Origin: Lachnospiraceae bacterium
GTDB lineage: Bacteria > Bacillota > Clostridia > Lachnospirales > Lachnospiraceae
Length of the DNA: 64,000 nt
Reading direction: 5' to 3'
Assembly (NCBI GenBank): GCA_017621815.1
Contig: JAGASK010000043.1
Span: forward strand, 62,001-126,000
In this document: piece by piece, positions 45,909 to 54,686 of the stretch
Numbering within the stretch: position 1 is the stretch's first letter
Layout of the letters: every line of letters begins with the position of its first letter
Notes under the pieces: generated by a model
Database searches by the model: none
What the model was told of the DNA's origin: nothing
What the model saw: the letters and a program-made list of their open reading frames with translations, nothing else
Program-made: the position numbers and the translations under genes

Positions 45909-46876
45909 AATACAAAAAACAGATTAATTCTGAATTAAAGCAAATAGCAAGAAATATACCATATAATAAGGTGATTATAAGGTGTGCCAATATCTTTCAG
46001 AGCATATCTTTTAAATTAACAAGGATTCCGAAGGCGGTTGTTCATAAAAAAATTACTTTGGAAGGATATAAGGGGCTGAAATGTAAGGCAGAGATATTTG
46101 AGCCGGCAAATGTAAAAGAAAAGCTGCCCTGTTTGATTTATGTTCATGGAGGGGCATTCAGTTACAGGGCTTCTGCCTATCATAAAAAACTTGCGTGTAT
46201 GTATGCAATGAGAGTAAAATGCAGGGTTTATTTTCCTGATTATCATTTGACACCTGAGTATCCATATCCGGCTGCATATGATGATGTTTTGGCGTTATAT
46301 AAATACATTATGGAAAATGCTGAAGAATTTGGAATTGATAATGAAAAGATTGGAATGGCTGGAGATAGTGCCGGTGCATCAATAGCTGCATTGATTTGTA
46401 ATAATTATGAGCAGGAAGAGTTGAAACAGCCATGTATTCAAATGCTTGTATATCCCTTAACAGATGTAAATATGCAGACGGATTCAATGAAGAAATTTAC
46501 AGATACTCCATTGTGGAACTCAAAAAATAACAGACGAATGTGGTTATATTACTGCAGAAATTTAAAGAGTGAAGAGATATATGCCGCATCTCCGATGCAT
46601 AGCAGTCTGCCTCAAGTAATTCCGGATACATATATCGAAACTGCGGAATATGATTGTTTACATGATGAAGGCATTCTATATGGAAAGAGACTGCGGGAAG
46701 CAGGGGCGAATGTTGAAATAAATGAAACAAAAGGAACTATTCATGGATATGACTCTGCCTTAAATACCAAAATAGCAATTAGTAATATTGAAAAACGCAT
46801 TGTGTTTTTGAAGAAAGGATTCAATGGGGGAAATTATGAAAGAAAAAATGAGGAACAATCTTTGTCAGATACTTAA
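45905..46876 (+). CDS. Alpha/beta-hydrolase, HSL-type esterase
   Basis: 323-residue cytoplasmic esterase. The oxyanion motif is YVHGGAFSYRA, the nucleophile elbow is GMAGDSAGAS (Ser near 160), and the Asp (ETAEYDCLHDEG) and His (GTIHGYDS) complete the triad. DYHLTPEYPYPAA is typical of the hormone-sensitive lipase branch. The substrate is unknown. A small membrane-protein gene overlaps its 3' end by 41 bp. Confidence 0.9.
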   Translation: MKYKKQINSELKQIARNIPYNKVIIRCANIFQSISFKLTRIPKAVVHKKITLEGYKGLKCKAEIFEPANVKEKLPCLIYVHGGAFSYRASAYHKKLACMYAMRVKCRVYFPDYHLTPEYPYPAAYDDVLALYKYIMENAEEFGIDNEKIGMAGDSAGASIAALICNNYEQEELKQPCIQMLVYPLTDVNMQTDSMKKFTDTPLWNSKNNRRMWLYYCRNLKSEEIYAASPMHSSLPQVIPDTYIETAEYDCLHDEGILYGKRLREAGANVEINETKGTIHGYDSALNTKIAISNIEKRIVFLKKGFNGGNYERKNEEQSLSDT

Positions 46877-47102
46877 CGCTGTTATAATAGCCGGAGTTAT
46901 TATTCTTTTCATGGGTTTGTATTATTGCGTGGTAAAAGCAGGAATCCCCTATCAGGACCCACCGCTGGATTTAAGGATACAATATGAAGTCAATGCGGGG
47001 ATTGGCAGCTTGCTTGTGGCAAACGGCTTTAAAATTATTCTATGCGGCGGAATTATCCGTTTGCTTTTTGGATTGATATTGAAGAAATATCAGAGGAAAT
47101 GA
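46836..47102 (+). CDS. Small membrane protein
   Basis: 88 residues with two hydrophobic segments (about 10-32 and 58-82). ATG 46836 follows GGGGG, inside the esterase gene end, so translation may be coupled. Function unknown. Confidence 0.55.
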   Translation: MKEKMRNNLCQILNAVIIAGVIILFMGLYYCVVKAGIPYQDPPLDLRIQYEVNAGIGSLLVANGFKIILCGGIIRLLFGLILKKYQRK

Positions 47103-47182
47103 CAATTACGGCCCGCCTGGCAGCGGAGTGAAAAATAGTAAGGTTAAAAATCGGGAGCCAAATAAGGGGAGGTAATCGATAT

Positions 47183-47689
47183 ATGAATAATCAATCTGAA
47201 AAAGGACATTTACCTATCTATGGAGTAGGACCTTTTTACGGAATAGGCGTTATTTTATTGACTATTGCAGGCATTTTTATGTCAGTCATTGGGCTGTTAA
47301 ACAGCGGCATAGTACATAATATTATTCTTGTGATAGCTTTTATTACGCTGGGAGTACTTGTTATTATAGGTGGCTTTATAGTATGGAAGTCTGCCGCTTT
47401 GGGAAAAGGCAGTATAGATGGATACATAGAGTCAAATACTCTTTGTACAACTGGAATATATGGAATTGTCCGAAATCCATGTTATTCTGGAATTGTAATG
47501 ATGTGTACAGGGGCATTACTGATTGCTCACAATTTATGGCTTTTAATTCTTCCGTTTGTATTTTGGATTGCTATGACAATTATGCTGGTAAATTCAGAAG
47601 AAAAGTGGCTTAGGGATTTATATGGTCAGGAATATATTGATTACTGCAGGAAAGTAAACAGGTGTATTCCCTGGTTTCACGGAAAATAA
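47183..47689 (+). CDS. ICMT/PEMT-type membrane methyltransferase
   Basis: 168-residue membrane protein with four to five segments. The C-terminal SAM-binding region matches isoprenylcysteine carboxyl methyltransferase-like proteins: TGIYGIVRNPCYSGIVMM, then NSEEKWLRDLYGQEYIDYCR. The substrate in bacteria is usually unknown. GGGGAGG lies about 11 bases before the start. Confidence 0.85.
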   Translation: MNNQSEKGHLPIYGVGPFYGIGVILLTIAGIFMSVIGLLNSGIVHNIILVIAFITLGVLVIIGGFIVWKSAALGKGSIDGYIESNTLCTTGIYGIVRNPCYSGIVMMCTGALLIAHNLWLLILPFVFWIAMTIMLVNSEEKWLRDLYGQEYIDYCRKVNRCIPWFHGK

Positions 47690-47720
47690 ATTCCGGTTTT
47701 TTAGTTTTAAGGAAGTAGAG

Positions 47721-47834
47721 ATGAATGAGAATAAGTTATTGACTAAATATTTGTTTCCTATGATGCTGCAAATGATAATAATAGCTTTAATTGCTGTTGC
47801 CTTGTACAATATGACTTCAAAGAAGAAAGTGTAG
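47721..47834 (+). CDS. 37-residue single-span membrane peptide
   Basis: MNENKLLTKYLFPMMLQMII continues to ALYNMTSKKKV. One hydrophobic segment (about 11-29) ends in a basic tail. A good SD (AAGGAAG) lies 5 bases before ATG, so it is probably translated. It could be a real small membrane protein or a truncated gene start. Confidence 0.45.
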   Translation: MNENKLLTKYLFPMMLQMIIIALIAVALYNMTSKKKV

Positions 47835-47865
47835 TGAATTATAAGAACTTGCAGGAGGTGATTAT

Positions 47866-48546
47866 TTGAAACTATCGATAAAAAAGGATATAGCTGTCAT
47901 TTTGTCCGTGAGCGTGATGGCGGCAATTTTGTATATTGTATTAGAAGGACCGATTATGGATTATGGCCGTGATGTGTCACATCCGCTGCTGTTAAGATTT
48001 TTGCCCGTTCTTTTAATACAGTTTGGAATGTCAGGCTTAGGTATGATTATCGTCTTAATTAAAAATAGAGAAAAATTATCAAATTATGGACTGGTGAAGA
48101 AGAATGTACTCCCATCAATTATAGGGTGTTTACTGGTTGCTTTACCTATGGTACTTTTCCTCTGGATTACGAATGATATTCAGGGATTTTTACCTTTTCA
48201 GGGTATGTTTCTGACAAAGGATATATTGGACGCATCCTTTCCGTTTAATGTGTTGGGATATCTTACAATAGCTTTGGTTTGGGGTGCTTCCGAAGGAATG
48301 TTTTATGTGGTTTTATCCGATAAGATAAATGCCATTAAAGAACCCCGAAAGCTTTGGAATCCCGGAGCTTTTATCTGTGCGGTTATTGCGATTGTAATAC
48401 ACGGCATGTTAGGATTGGATTTAAAGAGCCTGGCTGAAGCTATTACAACATTCATTCTTATGTATGGCTCCTTGATGATACGGGAAAAAACAGGCAATGC
48501 ATGGGGAAATATATTGATATTCTTTGTAATATGGAATGCCCTATGA
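47866..48546 (+). CDS. CPBP-like membrane protein with degenerate active site, TTG start
   Basis: 226 residues with six to seven hydrophobic segments. GASEGMFYVVLSD and IAIVIHGMLGLD align with CAAX-protease motifs, but the EExxxR core reads SEGMFYV, so catalysis is unlikely. TTG start at 47866 is 5 bases after AGGAGGTG. After the stop, another frame carries on YDLIGYFGTEEFYR to 48586, so the tail may have been lost by a frameshift. Confidence 0.65.
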   Translation: MKLSIKKDIAVILSVSVMAAILYIVLEGPIMDYGRDVSHPLLLRFLPVLLIQFGMSGLGMIIVLIKNREKLSNYGLVKKNVLPSIIGCLLVALPMVLFLWITNDIQGFLPFQGMFLTKDILDASFPFNVLGYLTIALVWGASEGMFYVVLSDKINAIKEPRKLWNPGAFICAVIAIVIHGMLGLDLKSLAEAITTFILMYGSLMIREKTGNAWGNILIFFVIWNAL

Positions 48547-48586
48547 CTTAATCGGCTATTTCGGAACAGAAGAATTTTACCGGTAA

Positions 48587-48712
48587 AAGAATATATTGCA
48601 TGATAAACCTGTTACGGACAGTATAAAATTTATTAAGGAACTTGCAGAAAAGTATAATGTGATATATATTGGAGCAAGACCGGAGAATACACTTGCAGTA
48701 ACGCAAAGGTGA
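48587..48712 (+). pseudogene. HAD-like hydrolase fragment
   Basis: A frame without a start reads LHDKPVTDSIKFIKELAEKY then NVIYIGARPENTLAVTQR and a stop. This resembles the cap-to-motif II part of HAD phosphatases (TARPE...). It is cut off right at CAGTAACGCAAAGG (48696-48709). The remaining gap to argC holds no recognisable gene. Confidence 0.45.
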
Positions 48713-48803
48713 AGGAATATCAGGGGAATTTTGATTTTGTGAGAAAGTATACAGGATAAGAAACGGGCGCAGAGCCTGAAAAAATAAAACAGGAGTAAAA
48801 ATT

Positions 48804-49757
48804 ATGAGCAGCAGAACAAAAATATTTATTGACGGAAGTGAAGGAACTACAGGACTTAGAATATATGAAAGATTTGAGGGCAGAGATGATATTGAGCTGA
48901 TGCCCATTGATTCTAAGCTGCGAAAGGATGTAAAGGAAAGGAAGCGGCTGATTAACGAATCTGATATTACTTTTCTCTGCCTGCCGGATGCGGCTGCAAA
49001 GGAATCTGTTTCCCTGGTGGAAAATGATAAAGTCAGGATTATTGATACTTCTACCGCACACAGAACGCAGGAAGGATGGGCATACGGATTTCCGGAATTA
49101 TCGGAGGAACACAGAAAAGCCATTGCAACAGGTAAAAGGATTGCTGTTCCGGGCTGTTATGCAACAGGATTTATTTCTTTGGTGTATCCCATGGTAAAGG
49201 AAGGTGTTCTTCCTTATGATTATCCGGTCAGTGCTTTTGGACTTTCGGGCTACAGCGGAGGCGGCAAAAAAATGATTGCGGCATATGAGGCGGGAGAAAG
49301 GCCCATAGAGTTTGAGGCACCGAGAGAATATGCCCTTACTCAGTCACATAAGCATCTGAAGGAAATGAAAAAGATTCCGGGACTTAAGAGAGAACCTTTG
49401 TTTTCTCCCATCGTTTCAAGCTACTACAGCGGAATGGTTATGAGCGTTCCTCTTTATACGGAATTGCTTGATAAGGCACATACGCCGGAGGCGGTACATA
49501 AGGTTTTAAGTGATTTTTATGAAGGACAGAAATTTATTAAGGTAATGCCCCTTGATGCACAGGCGGGCGAAGGAAATATGCTTTCAGGAAACGCCTGCTC
49601 GGGCTGGGACGGGCTTCGGATTTTTGTAACCGGAAATGAAGACAGAATCGTGCTTTCTTCTCAGTTTGATAATCTGGGAAAAGGCGCTTCGGGAGCAGCC
49701 ATCCAGTGTTTGAACATTGCCCTTGGCTGTGAAGAGGATAAAGGCCTGCATTTATAG
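48804..49757 (+). CDS. argC: N-acetyl-gamma-glutamyl-phosphate reductase (short type)
   Basis: Reduces N-acetylglutamyl phosphate to the semialdehyde with NADPH, third step of arginine synthesis. At 317 residues it is the short type 2 ArgC. Seen are the N-terminal IFIDGSEGTTGLRIYER, the catalytic Cys in AVPGCYATG (near 115) and FGLSGYSGGGKKMI. AACAGGAG is the SD. First gene of the arg run; the acyl-phosphate substrate comes from ArgB encoded downstream. Confidence 0.96.
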   Translation: MSSRTKIFIDGSEGTTGLRIYERFEGRDDIELMPIDSKLRKDVKERKRLINESDITFLCLPDAAAKESVSLVENDKVRIIDTSTAHRTQEGWAYGFPELSEEHRKAIATGKRIAVPGCYATGFISLVYPMVKEGVLPYDYPVSAFGLSGYSGGGKKMIAAYEAGERPIEFEAPREYALTQSHKHLKEMKKIPGLKREPLFSPIVSSYYSGMVMSVPLYTELLDKAHTPEAVHKVLSDFYEGQKFIKVMPLDAQAGEGNMLSGNACSGWDGLRIFVTGNEDRIVLSSQFDNLGKGASGAAIQCLNIALGCEEDKGLHL

Positions 49758-49812
49758 AGCCGGACCTGCAAAAAGACTTTGCAAAAGAGACTTGAAAGAG
49801 GGATGTCATTCA

Positions 49813-50376
49813 ATGAATGAATTAATTCACGATACTACTTTATATGAAGATATTCCTTCGCCGGAAGGCAGGGAAGAAAAGGAAATGGCAGTTTACAGGC
49901 TTTTAAAGGAACTTCAGATTCCTTACAAAAGAATGGACCATGAGGCTATGGCAACTATTGAAGCCTGCCGGGGTGTAGATGAGCTTTTGGGGATTCATAT
50001 GTGCAAGAACCTGTTTTTATGTAATTCCCAGAAAACAACCTTTTATCTTTTGATGATGCCCGGTGAAAAGAAGTTTAAAACAAAGGAACTGTCAAAGCAG
50101 ATAGGCAGTGCCAGACTTTCCTTTGCAACGGAAGAATATATGATGGAGTTCTTGAATATCCATCCAGGTTCCGTCAGCATTATGGGACTGATGAATGATA
50201 AAGAAAACCGTGTCAATTTGCTGATTGATGAAGATGTGCTTAAGGAAGAATATCTGGGATGCCACCCCTGTGTAAATACGGCAAGCCTGCAGATAAAGAC
50301 CCGGGATGTAATTGAAAAATTTCTGCCTTATGTGAATCATTCCTACCGGGTGGTAAAGCTTTTGGGAGAAGATTAA
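49813..50376 (+). CDS. YbaK/ProX-type aminoacyl-tRNA deacylase
   Basis: 187-residue cytoplasmic editing enzyme, probably clearing mischarged Ala or Cys from tRNA-Pro. YKRMDHEAMATIEACRGVDE, the Lys in CKNLFLCNSQ and the end loop VSIMGLMNDKENRVNLLID are typical. ATG 49813 follows GAGGGATG; a 32-codon extension has no support. Placement inside the arg run after argC is probably only positional. Confidence 0.88.
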   Translation: MNELIHDTTLYEDIPSPEGREEKEMAVYRLLKELQIPYKRMDHEAMATIEACRGVDELLGIHMCKNLFLCNSQKTTFYLLMMPGEKKFKTKELSKQIGSARLSFATEEYMMEFLNIHPGSVSIMGLMNDKENRVNLLIDEDVLKEEYLGCHPCVNTASLQIKTRDVIEKFLPYVNHSYRVVKLLGED

Positions 50377-50438
50377 AATACGGAAAAAGCGGAATGAAAA
50401 GAATGTGAAAAATCACACTTAAGGAACGGAGGATTAAT

Positions 50439-50885
50439 ATGACAGTCAGGACAATGACCATAGAAGATTATGAAGGTGTATATGATTTATGGATGACCAT
50501 TAAAGGGTTTGCCATTCGGAGCATAGACGATTCTAAAATCGGAGTGGAGAGGTTTCTTAAGAGAAATCCGACCACAAGTGTGGTGGCAGTAGAGGATGGC
50601 AGAATTGTTGGAAGCATTTTGTGCGGTCATGACGGCAGAAGAGGCTGTCTTTATCATGTGTGTGTCCATGAGGATTACCGTATGCGGGGCATAGGTAAAA
50701 GCATGGTAGTGTACTGCATGAAGGAACTGGAAAAGGAGCATATCAGTAAGGTTTCGCTGATTGCCTTTACAAAGAATGATATCGGAAATGCGTTCTGGAA
50801 GGAAATCGGCTGGACGAAAAGAGAAGATTTGAATTATTATGATTTTGTATTGAATAAGGAAAATATTATCAATTATAATAAGTAA
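50439..50885 (+). CDS. GNAT acetyltransferase, YpeA-like
   Basis: 148-residue acetyl-CoA-dependent N-acetyltransferase. The acetyl-CoA loop is RMRGIGKSMV (near 87), preceded by LYHVCVHEDY; the C-terminal part NAFWKEIGWTKREDLNYY is typical. The position between argC and argJ makes an N-acetylglutamate synthase role possible. That would be redundant if ArgJ is bifunctional. AACGGAGGA is the SD. Confidence 0.85.
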   Translation: MTVRTMTIEDYEGVYDLWMTIKGFAIRSIDDSKIGVERFLKRNPTTSVVAVEDGRIVGSILCGHDGRRGCLYHVCVHEDYRMRGIGKSMVVYCMKELEKEHISKVSLIAFTKNDIGNAFWKEIGWTKREDLNYYDFVLNKENIINYNK

Positions 50886-50896
50886 AAGATGGGGTG

Positions 50897-51241
50897 ATGG
50901 TGGATATGGATGGAGGGGCATTTATAGCATTATTTGTCTGTGTTGCAATTTTTGCTGTGTATTTGGCTGCAATAAACAGAAATAAGACAGATTACGAAGA
51001 TGAAAGTGCGTGGGTTGATTCAGAGGCTGTATTGACCGGTAAACAGAATACATATGAATCATCATCATGGGGCAATGGGTATATGCATGTTCCGGCTGAA
51101 CATACGGAATATGAAATAGAATATTGGGTGGATAATGTGAGATATGTGAAATGGATAGAGAATGTTCCGTCAGAAGAGAGCGGCACAAAAATCCCGATTC
51201 AGTATTACAGGGAAAGACCATCAAGGTTCCGGGAATGTTAA
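50897..51241 (+). CDS. Small membrane-anchored protein, DUF3592-like
   Basis: 114 residues with one N-terminal hydrophobic segment (about 8-25), then a small soluble domain (ESAWVDSEAVLTGKQNTYES, EYEIEYWVDNVRYVKW). The pattern of two short strand pairs resembles DUF3592 proteins. The start is uncertain: GTG 50894, ATG 50897 and ATG 50906 are all possible, and the GGGGTG at 50891 best suits 50906. Role in the arg cluster unknown. Confidence 0.6.
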   Translation: MVDMDGGAFIALFVCVAIFAVYLAAINRNKTDYEDESAWVDSEAVLTGKQNTYESSSWGNGYMHVPAEHTEYEIEYWVDNVRYVKWIENVPSEESGTKIPIQYYRERPSRFREC

Positions 51242-51297
51242 ATGGAATAGAAAATGATGAAATAACAGGTGCGGGAAAGCACGGAAAAGAGGAGAAA

Positions 51298-52521
51298 ATG
51301 AAAGTAAGAACAGGCGGCGTGACCGCAGCAAAAGGCTTTGAAGCAGCAGGCGTGGAAGCCGGCATCAAGTATAAGAACAGAAAGGATATGGCTGCAATTT
51401 ACAGCAGAAAGCCCTGTGTGCTTGCGGGAACCTTTACAAGTAATGTGGTGAAAGCTGCTCCGGTACTGTGGGACAAAAAGGTGGTAGAGGAATCACCTTT
51501 CGGACAGGCCGTTATTATCAATGCGGGAATTGCCAATGCATGTACCGGACAGGAAGGATATTCTTATTGTGATAAGACAGCCAGGGCAGCAGCCAGGGCT
51601 CTGGATGTGCCGGAGGATGCAGTGCTTGTAGCATCTACCGGAGTGATTGGTATGCAGCTTCCTATTGACAGAATTGAAGCCGGGATTGAAAAACTTGCAA
51701 AGGCTAAGGCGGAGACACTGGAAGCAGGAACTCAGGCAGCAGAAGCTATTATGACTACGGATACGAAATCCAAGCAGGTGGCAGTTGAAATTGAAATCGG
51801 CGGGAAAAAGGTGACCCTCGGGGGCATGAGCAAAGGTTCCGGCATGATTCATCCCAATATGTGCACGATGCTTGCTTTTGTTACCACGGATGCGGTTATT
51901 TCCAAGGAATTGCTCACAAAGGCAGTAAAAGAGGATGTGATTGATACCTTCAATATGATTTCCGTGGATGGGGATACCTCAACCAATGATACGCTTCTGG
52001 TTATGGCAAACGGCATGGCGGAAAATCCGGAAATTCAGGATGACACGCCGGAATATGAAGAATTTAAGGCGGCTCTTCATTACATAAATGAATCTCTTGC
52101 CAAAATGATGGCGGGAGACGGAGAAGGCGCAACTGCCCTGCTTGAAGTTAAGGTTACAGGGGCTGATACAAAGGAAAATGCCAGAATCTTAAGTAAGTCC
52201 GTAGTCTGCTCCAGTCTGGTGAAAGCAATGATTTACGGTCATGATGCAAATGCAGGAAGAATTTTATGTGCCCTTGGATATTCAGGAGTGCAGTTTGACC
52301 CTGAAAAGATAGACCTTTATTTTGAAAGCAGATCAGGACAAATTTTAGTTTATAAGGACGGTGTTGCCACGGATTTCAGCGAGGAAGAAGCCTCTAAGAT
52401 TCTGGCAGACCCGGAGGTGACTGTTCTGGTTGATATGAAAATGGGAGAGGAAAGCGCTGCTGCGTGGGGCTGCGATTTAACCTATGATTATGTAAAAATC
52501 AATGCGGATTACAGAAGCTAG
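51298..52521 (+). CDS. argJ: Glutamate N-acetyltransferase / amino-acid acetyltransferase
   Basis: Transfers acetyl from N-acetylornithine to glutamate, recycling the acetyl group; many ArgJ can also use acetyl-CoA. 407 residues from ATG 51298, SD GAGGAG. The precursor cleaves itself before a Thr; here the site reads PNMCTMLAFVTTD, so Cys replaces the commoner Ala before Thr. GGMSKGSGMIHPN and VSVDGDTSTNDT-like SVDGDTSTNDTLLVMANG are present. Lies in the argC-argD run. Confidence 0.95.
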   Translation: MKVRTGGVTAAKGFEAAGVEAGIKYKNRKDMAAIYSRKPCVLAGTFTSNVVKAAPVLWDKKVVEESPFGQAVIINAGIANACTGQEGYSYCDKTARAAARALDVPEDAVLVASTGVIGMQLPIDRIEAGIEKLAKAKAETLEAGTQAAEAIMTTDTKSKQVAVEIEIGGKKVTLGGMSKGSGMIHPNMCTMLAFVTTDAVISKELLTKAVKEDVIDTFNMISVDGDTSTNDTLLVMANGMAENPEIQDDTPEYEEFKAALHYINESLAKMMAGDGEGATALLEVKVTGADTKENARILSKSVVCSSLVKAMIYGHDANAGRILCALGYSGVQFDPEKIDLYFESRSGQILVYKDGVATDFSEEEASKILADPEVTVLVDMKMGEESAAAWGCDLTYDYVKINADYRS

Positions 52522-52551
52522 AAAAAAGCAGATAAAAGGAGAATCACTATC

Positions 52552-53448
52552 ATGAACAAGGATATGGAGCAGGTATTAAAGAAGGCGGAGGTTTTAATTG
52601 AGGCTCTTCCTTACATACAGAAATTCAACAGGAAAATTATTGTGGTAAAATACGGCGGAAGCGCCATGAGCAACGAAGAACTGCAGAAGAATGTAATTAA
52701 GGATGTGACGCTGCTTAAGCTGGTAGGTTTTAAACCCATTATCGTGCACGGAGGCGGCAAGGAGATCAGCCGCTGGGTGGGTAAAGTCGGCAAGGAGGCA
52801 CAATTTGTTAATGGTCTTCGGGTGACTGATGATGAAACTATGGAAATTGCGGAAATGGTGCTTTCCAAAGTAAATAAAAGACTTGTTACCATGGTGCAGG
52901 AACTGGGTGTAAAGGCAGTGGGAATCAGCGGCAAGGACGGCGGTCTCCTTCAGGTGGAGAAAAAGTATGCGGATGGACAGGACATCGGTTTTGTAGGAGA
53001 TATTACGGAAGTGAATCCTAAAATTCTGTATGACCTTTTGGAAAAGGATTTTCTTCCCATTGTGGCGCCTATAGGACTGGGGGATAATTTTGATACCTAT
53101 AATATCAATGCGGACGATGCAGCCTGCGCCATTGCCAAGGCAGTAGGGGCTGACAAGCTGGTATTTTTGACGGATATTGAAGGGCTTTATAAGGATATTA
53201 ACGATAAAGCTTCTTTCATTTCCAGAATTACGGCTTCTGAAGCAGATGCGCTGATTGAAGAAGGCTTTATCGGCGGCGGTATGCTGCCCAAGTTGAATAA
53301 CTGCACTTCTGCTATTAAAAACGGTGTTAACAGAGTGCATATTCTGGATGGAAGGATACCTCACTGTCTGCTGCTTGAAATCTTTACTAATCAGGGAGTG
53401 GGAACGGCAATCATCAGGGATGAGGATAAGCATAATATGCTTCAGTAA
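52552..53448 (+). CDS. argB: Acetylglutamate kinase
   Basis: Phosphorylates N-acetylglutamate with ATP, second step of the pathway. 298 residues, amino-acid kinase fold: [11 protein letters not shown] at the ATP site, [11 protein letters not shown] at the substrate site, and [20 protein letters not shown] near 190. The N-terminal extension (about 25 residues before VVKYGG) is the helix found in arginine-inhibited hexameric forms. AAAGGAG is the SD. It lies 30 bp after argJ. Confidence 0.97.
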   Translation: MNKDMEQVLKKAEVLIEALPYIQKFNRKIIVVKYGGSAMSNEELQKNVIKDVTLLKLVGFKPIIVHGGGKEISRWVGKVGKEAQFVNGLRVTDDETMEIAEMVLSKVNKRLVTMVQELGVKAVGISGKDGGLLQVEKKYADGQDIGFVGDITEVNPKILYDLLEKDFLPIVAPIGLGDNFDTYNINADDAACAIAKAVGADKLVFLTDIEGLYKDINDKASFISRITASEADALIEEGFIGGGMLPKLNNCTSAIKNGVNRVHILDGRIPHCLLLEIFTNQGVGTAIIRDEDKHNMLQ

Positions 53449-53480
53449 AAGCAGAAAATAATCAGAAAAGAGGATTTATT

Positions 53481-54671
53481 ATGGAAACCATGAAACAATA
53501 TATTGAGGATGCTGAAAAGGCGCTGCTGCATACCTACAATCGTTATCAGGTAGTGCTTGATAAGGGTGATGGTGTATATCTGTATGATATTGAAGGGAAA
53601 AAATATCTTGATTTCTGCGCAGGAATTGCAGTATTTGCCCTTGGATATAATAATAAAAAATACAATGATGCTTTAAAAGCCCAGATTGATAAATTAATCC
53701 ACACCTCTAATTATTACTATAATGTTCCGGCTATTGAAGCAGCGAAAAAGATAAAAAAAGTATCCGGCATGGACAGAGTTTTTTTTACTAACAGCGGTGC
53801 AGAAGCTGTGGAAGGTGCGATTAAAGCAGCAAGAAAATATGCTTATTTGAAGGACGGAACCACGGACCATGAAATTATTGCCATGGAGCATTCCTTTCAT
53901 GGAAGAACCATGGGAGCCCTTTCGGTAACGGGAAATCCCAAGTACAGGGAAGCTTTTGAGCCTATGATTGGCAATATCCGTTTCGCGAAAATGAATGATT
54001 TTGAAAGTGTGCTTTCCCAGGTGACAGATAAGACCTGCGCCATTTTGTTTGAAACTGTACAGGGGGAAGGCGGAATTTATCCTGCTTCTGAGGAATTTTT
54101 AAAGAAGGTCAGAGCTCTTTGCGATGAAAGGGATATTTTGCTGATTTTAGATGAGATTCAGTGCGGCATGGGCAGAACAGGATTTATGTATGCATGGCAG
54201 AAGTATGGGGTGAAGCCGGATATTATGACCACCGCCAAGGCTCTTGGCTGCGGCGTTCCCGTAGGCGCTTTCCTGATGACGGAAAAAGTAGGAGAGAACT
54301 CCCTTCAAAGCGGTGACCACGGAACTACATACGGAGGCAATCCTCTGGCAGCAGCGGCAATCAATATTGTGCTTGATTTATTTGAGGAGAACCATATAAT
54401 AGATAATGTAAATCAAGTGGGTGCGTATCTGACGGAGAAATTGGATAAGCTGGCTTTAAAATATGATTTCATTACGGAAAGACGCGGAATCGGTCTTATA
54501 CAGGGGCTGGTATTTGACAGGCCTGTTGGTGAAATTATTACAAAAGCGCTTGATAAGGGATTGATACTGATAAATGCGGGGACCAATATCATTCGGTTTG
54601 TGCCGCCTCTTATTATTTCAAAAGAGAATGTGGACGAGATGATTGATATTCTGGATTCCTGCCTGAACTGA
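53481..54671 (+). CDS. argD: Acetylornithine aminotransferase
   Basis: PLP enzyme converting N-acetylglutamate semialdehyde to N-acetylornithine. 396 residues, class III aminotransferase: VFFTNSGAEAVEGAIKAARK, HSFHGRTMGALSVTG, the Asp in LILDEIQCGMGRTG and the PLP Lys in MTTAKALGCGVPVGAF. GAGG 7 bases before ATG. Last arg gene here; carbamoyltransferase and argH are not in the window. Confidence 0.96.
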   Translation: METMKQYIEDAEKALLHTYNRYQVVLDKGDGVYLYDIEGKKYLDFCAGIAVFALGYNNKKYNDALKAQIDKLIHTSNYYYNVPAIEAAKKIKKVSGMDRVFFTNSGAEAVEGAIKAARKYAYLKDGTTDHEIIAMEHSFHGRTMGALSVTGNPKYREAFEPMIGNIRFAKMNDFESVLSQVTDKTCAILFETVQGEGGIYPASEEFLKKVRALCDERDILLILDEIQCGMGRTGFMYAWQKYGVKPDIMTTAKALGCGVPVGAFLMTEKVGENSLQSGDHGTTYGGNPLAAAAINIVLDLFEENHIIDNVNQVGAYLTEKLDKLALKYDFITERRGIGLIQGLVFDRPVGEIITKALDKGLILINAGTNIIRFVPPLIISKENVDEMIDILDSCLN

Positions 54672-54686
54672 TAAATGGAGTGTGGA

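Noticed and set aside
33264-48803. Integron cassette array
   Set aside because: Gaps between genes share no attC-like inverted core, and no integron integrase was seen.
31949-48803. Prophage or integrative conjugative element
   Set aside because: No integrase, relaxase, structural phage genes or transposase, and no flanking tRNA.
52594-53433. 279-codon - strand frame opposite argB
   Set aside because: The + strand is a full, motif-complete ArgB; the antisense frame is a shadow.
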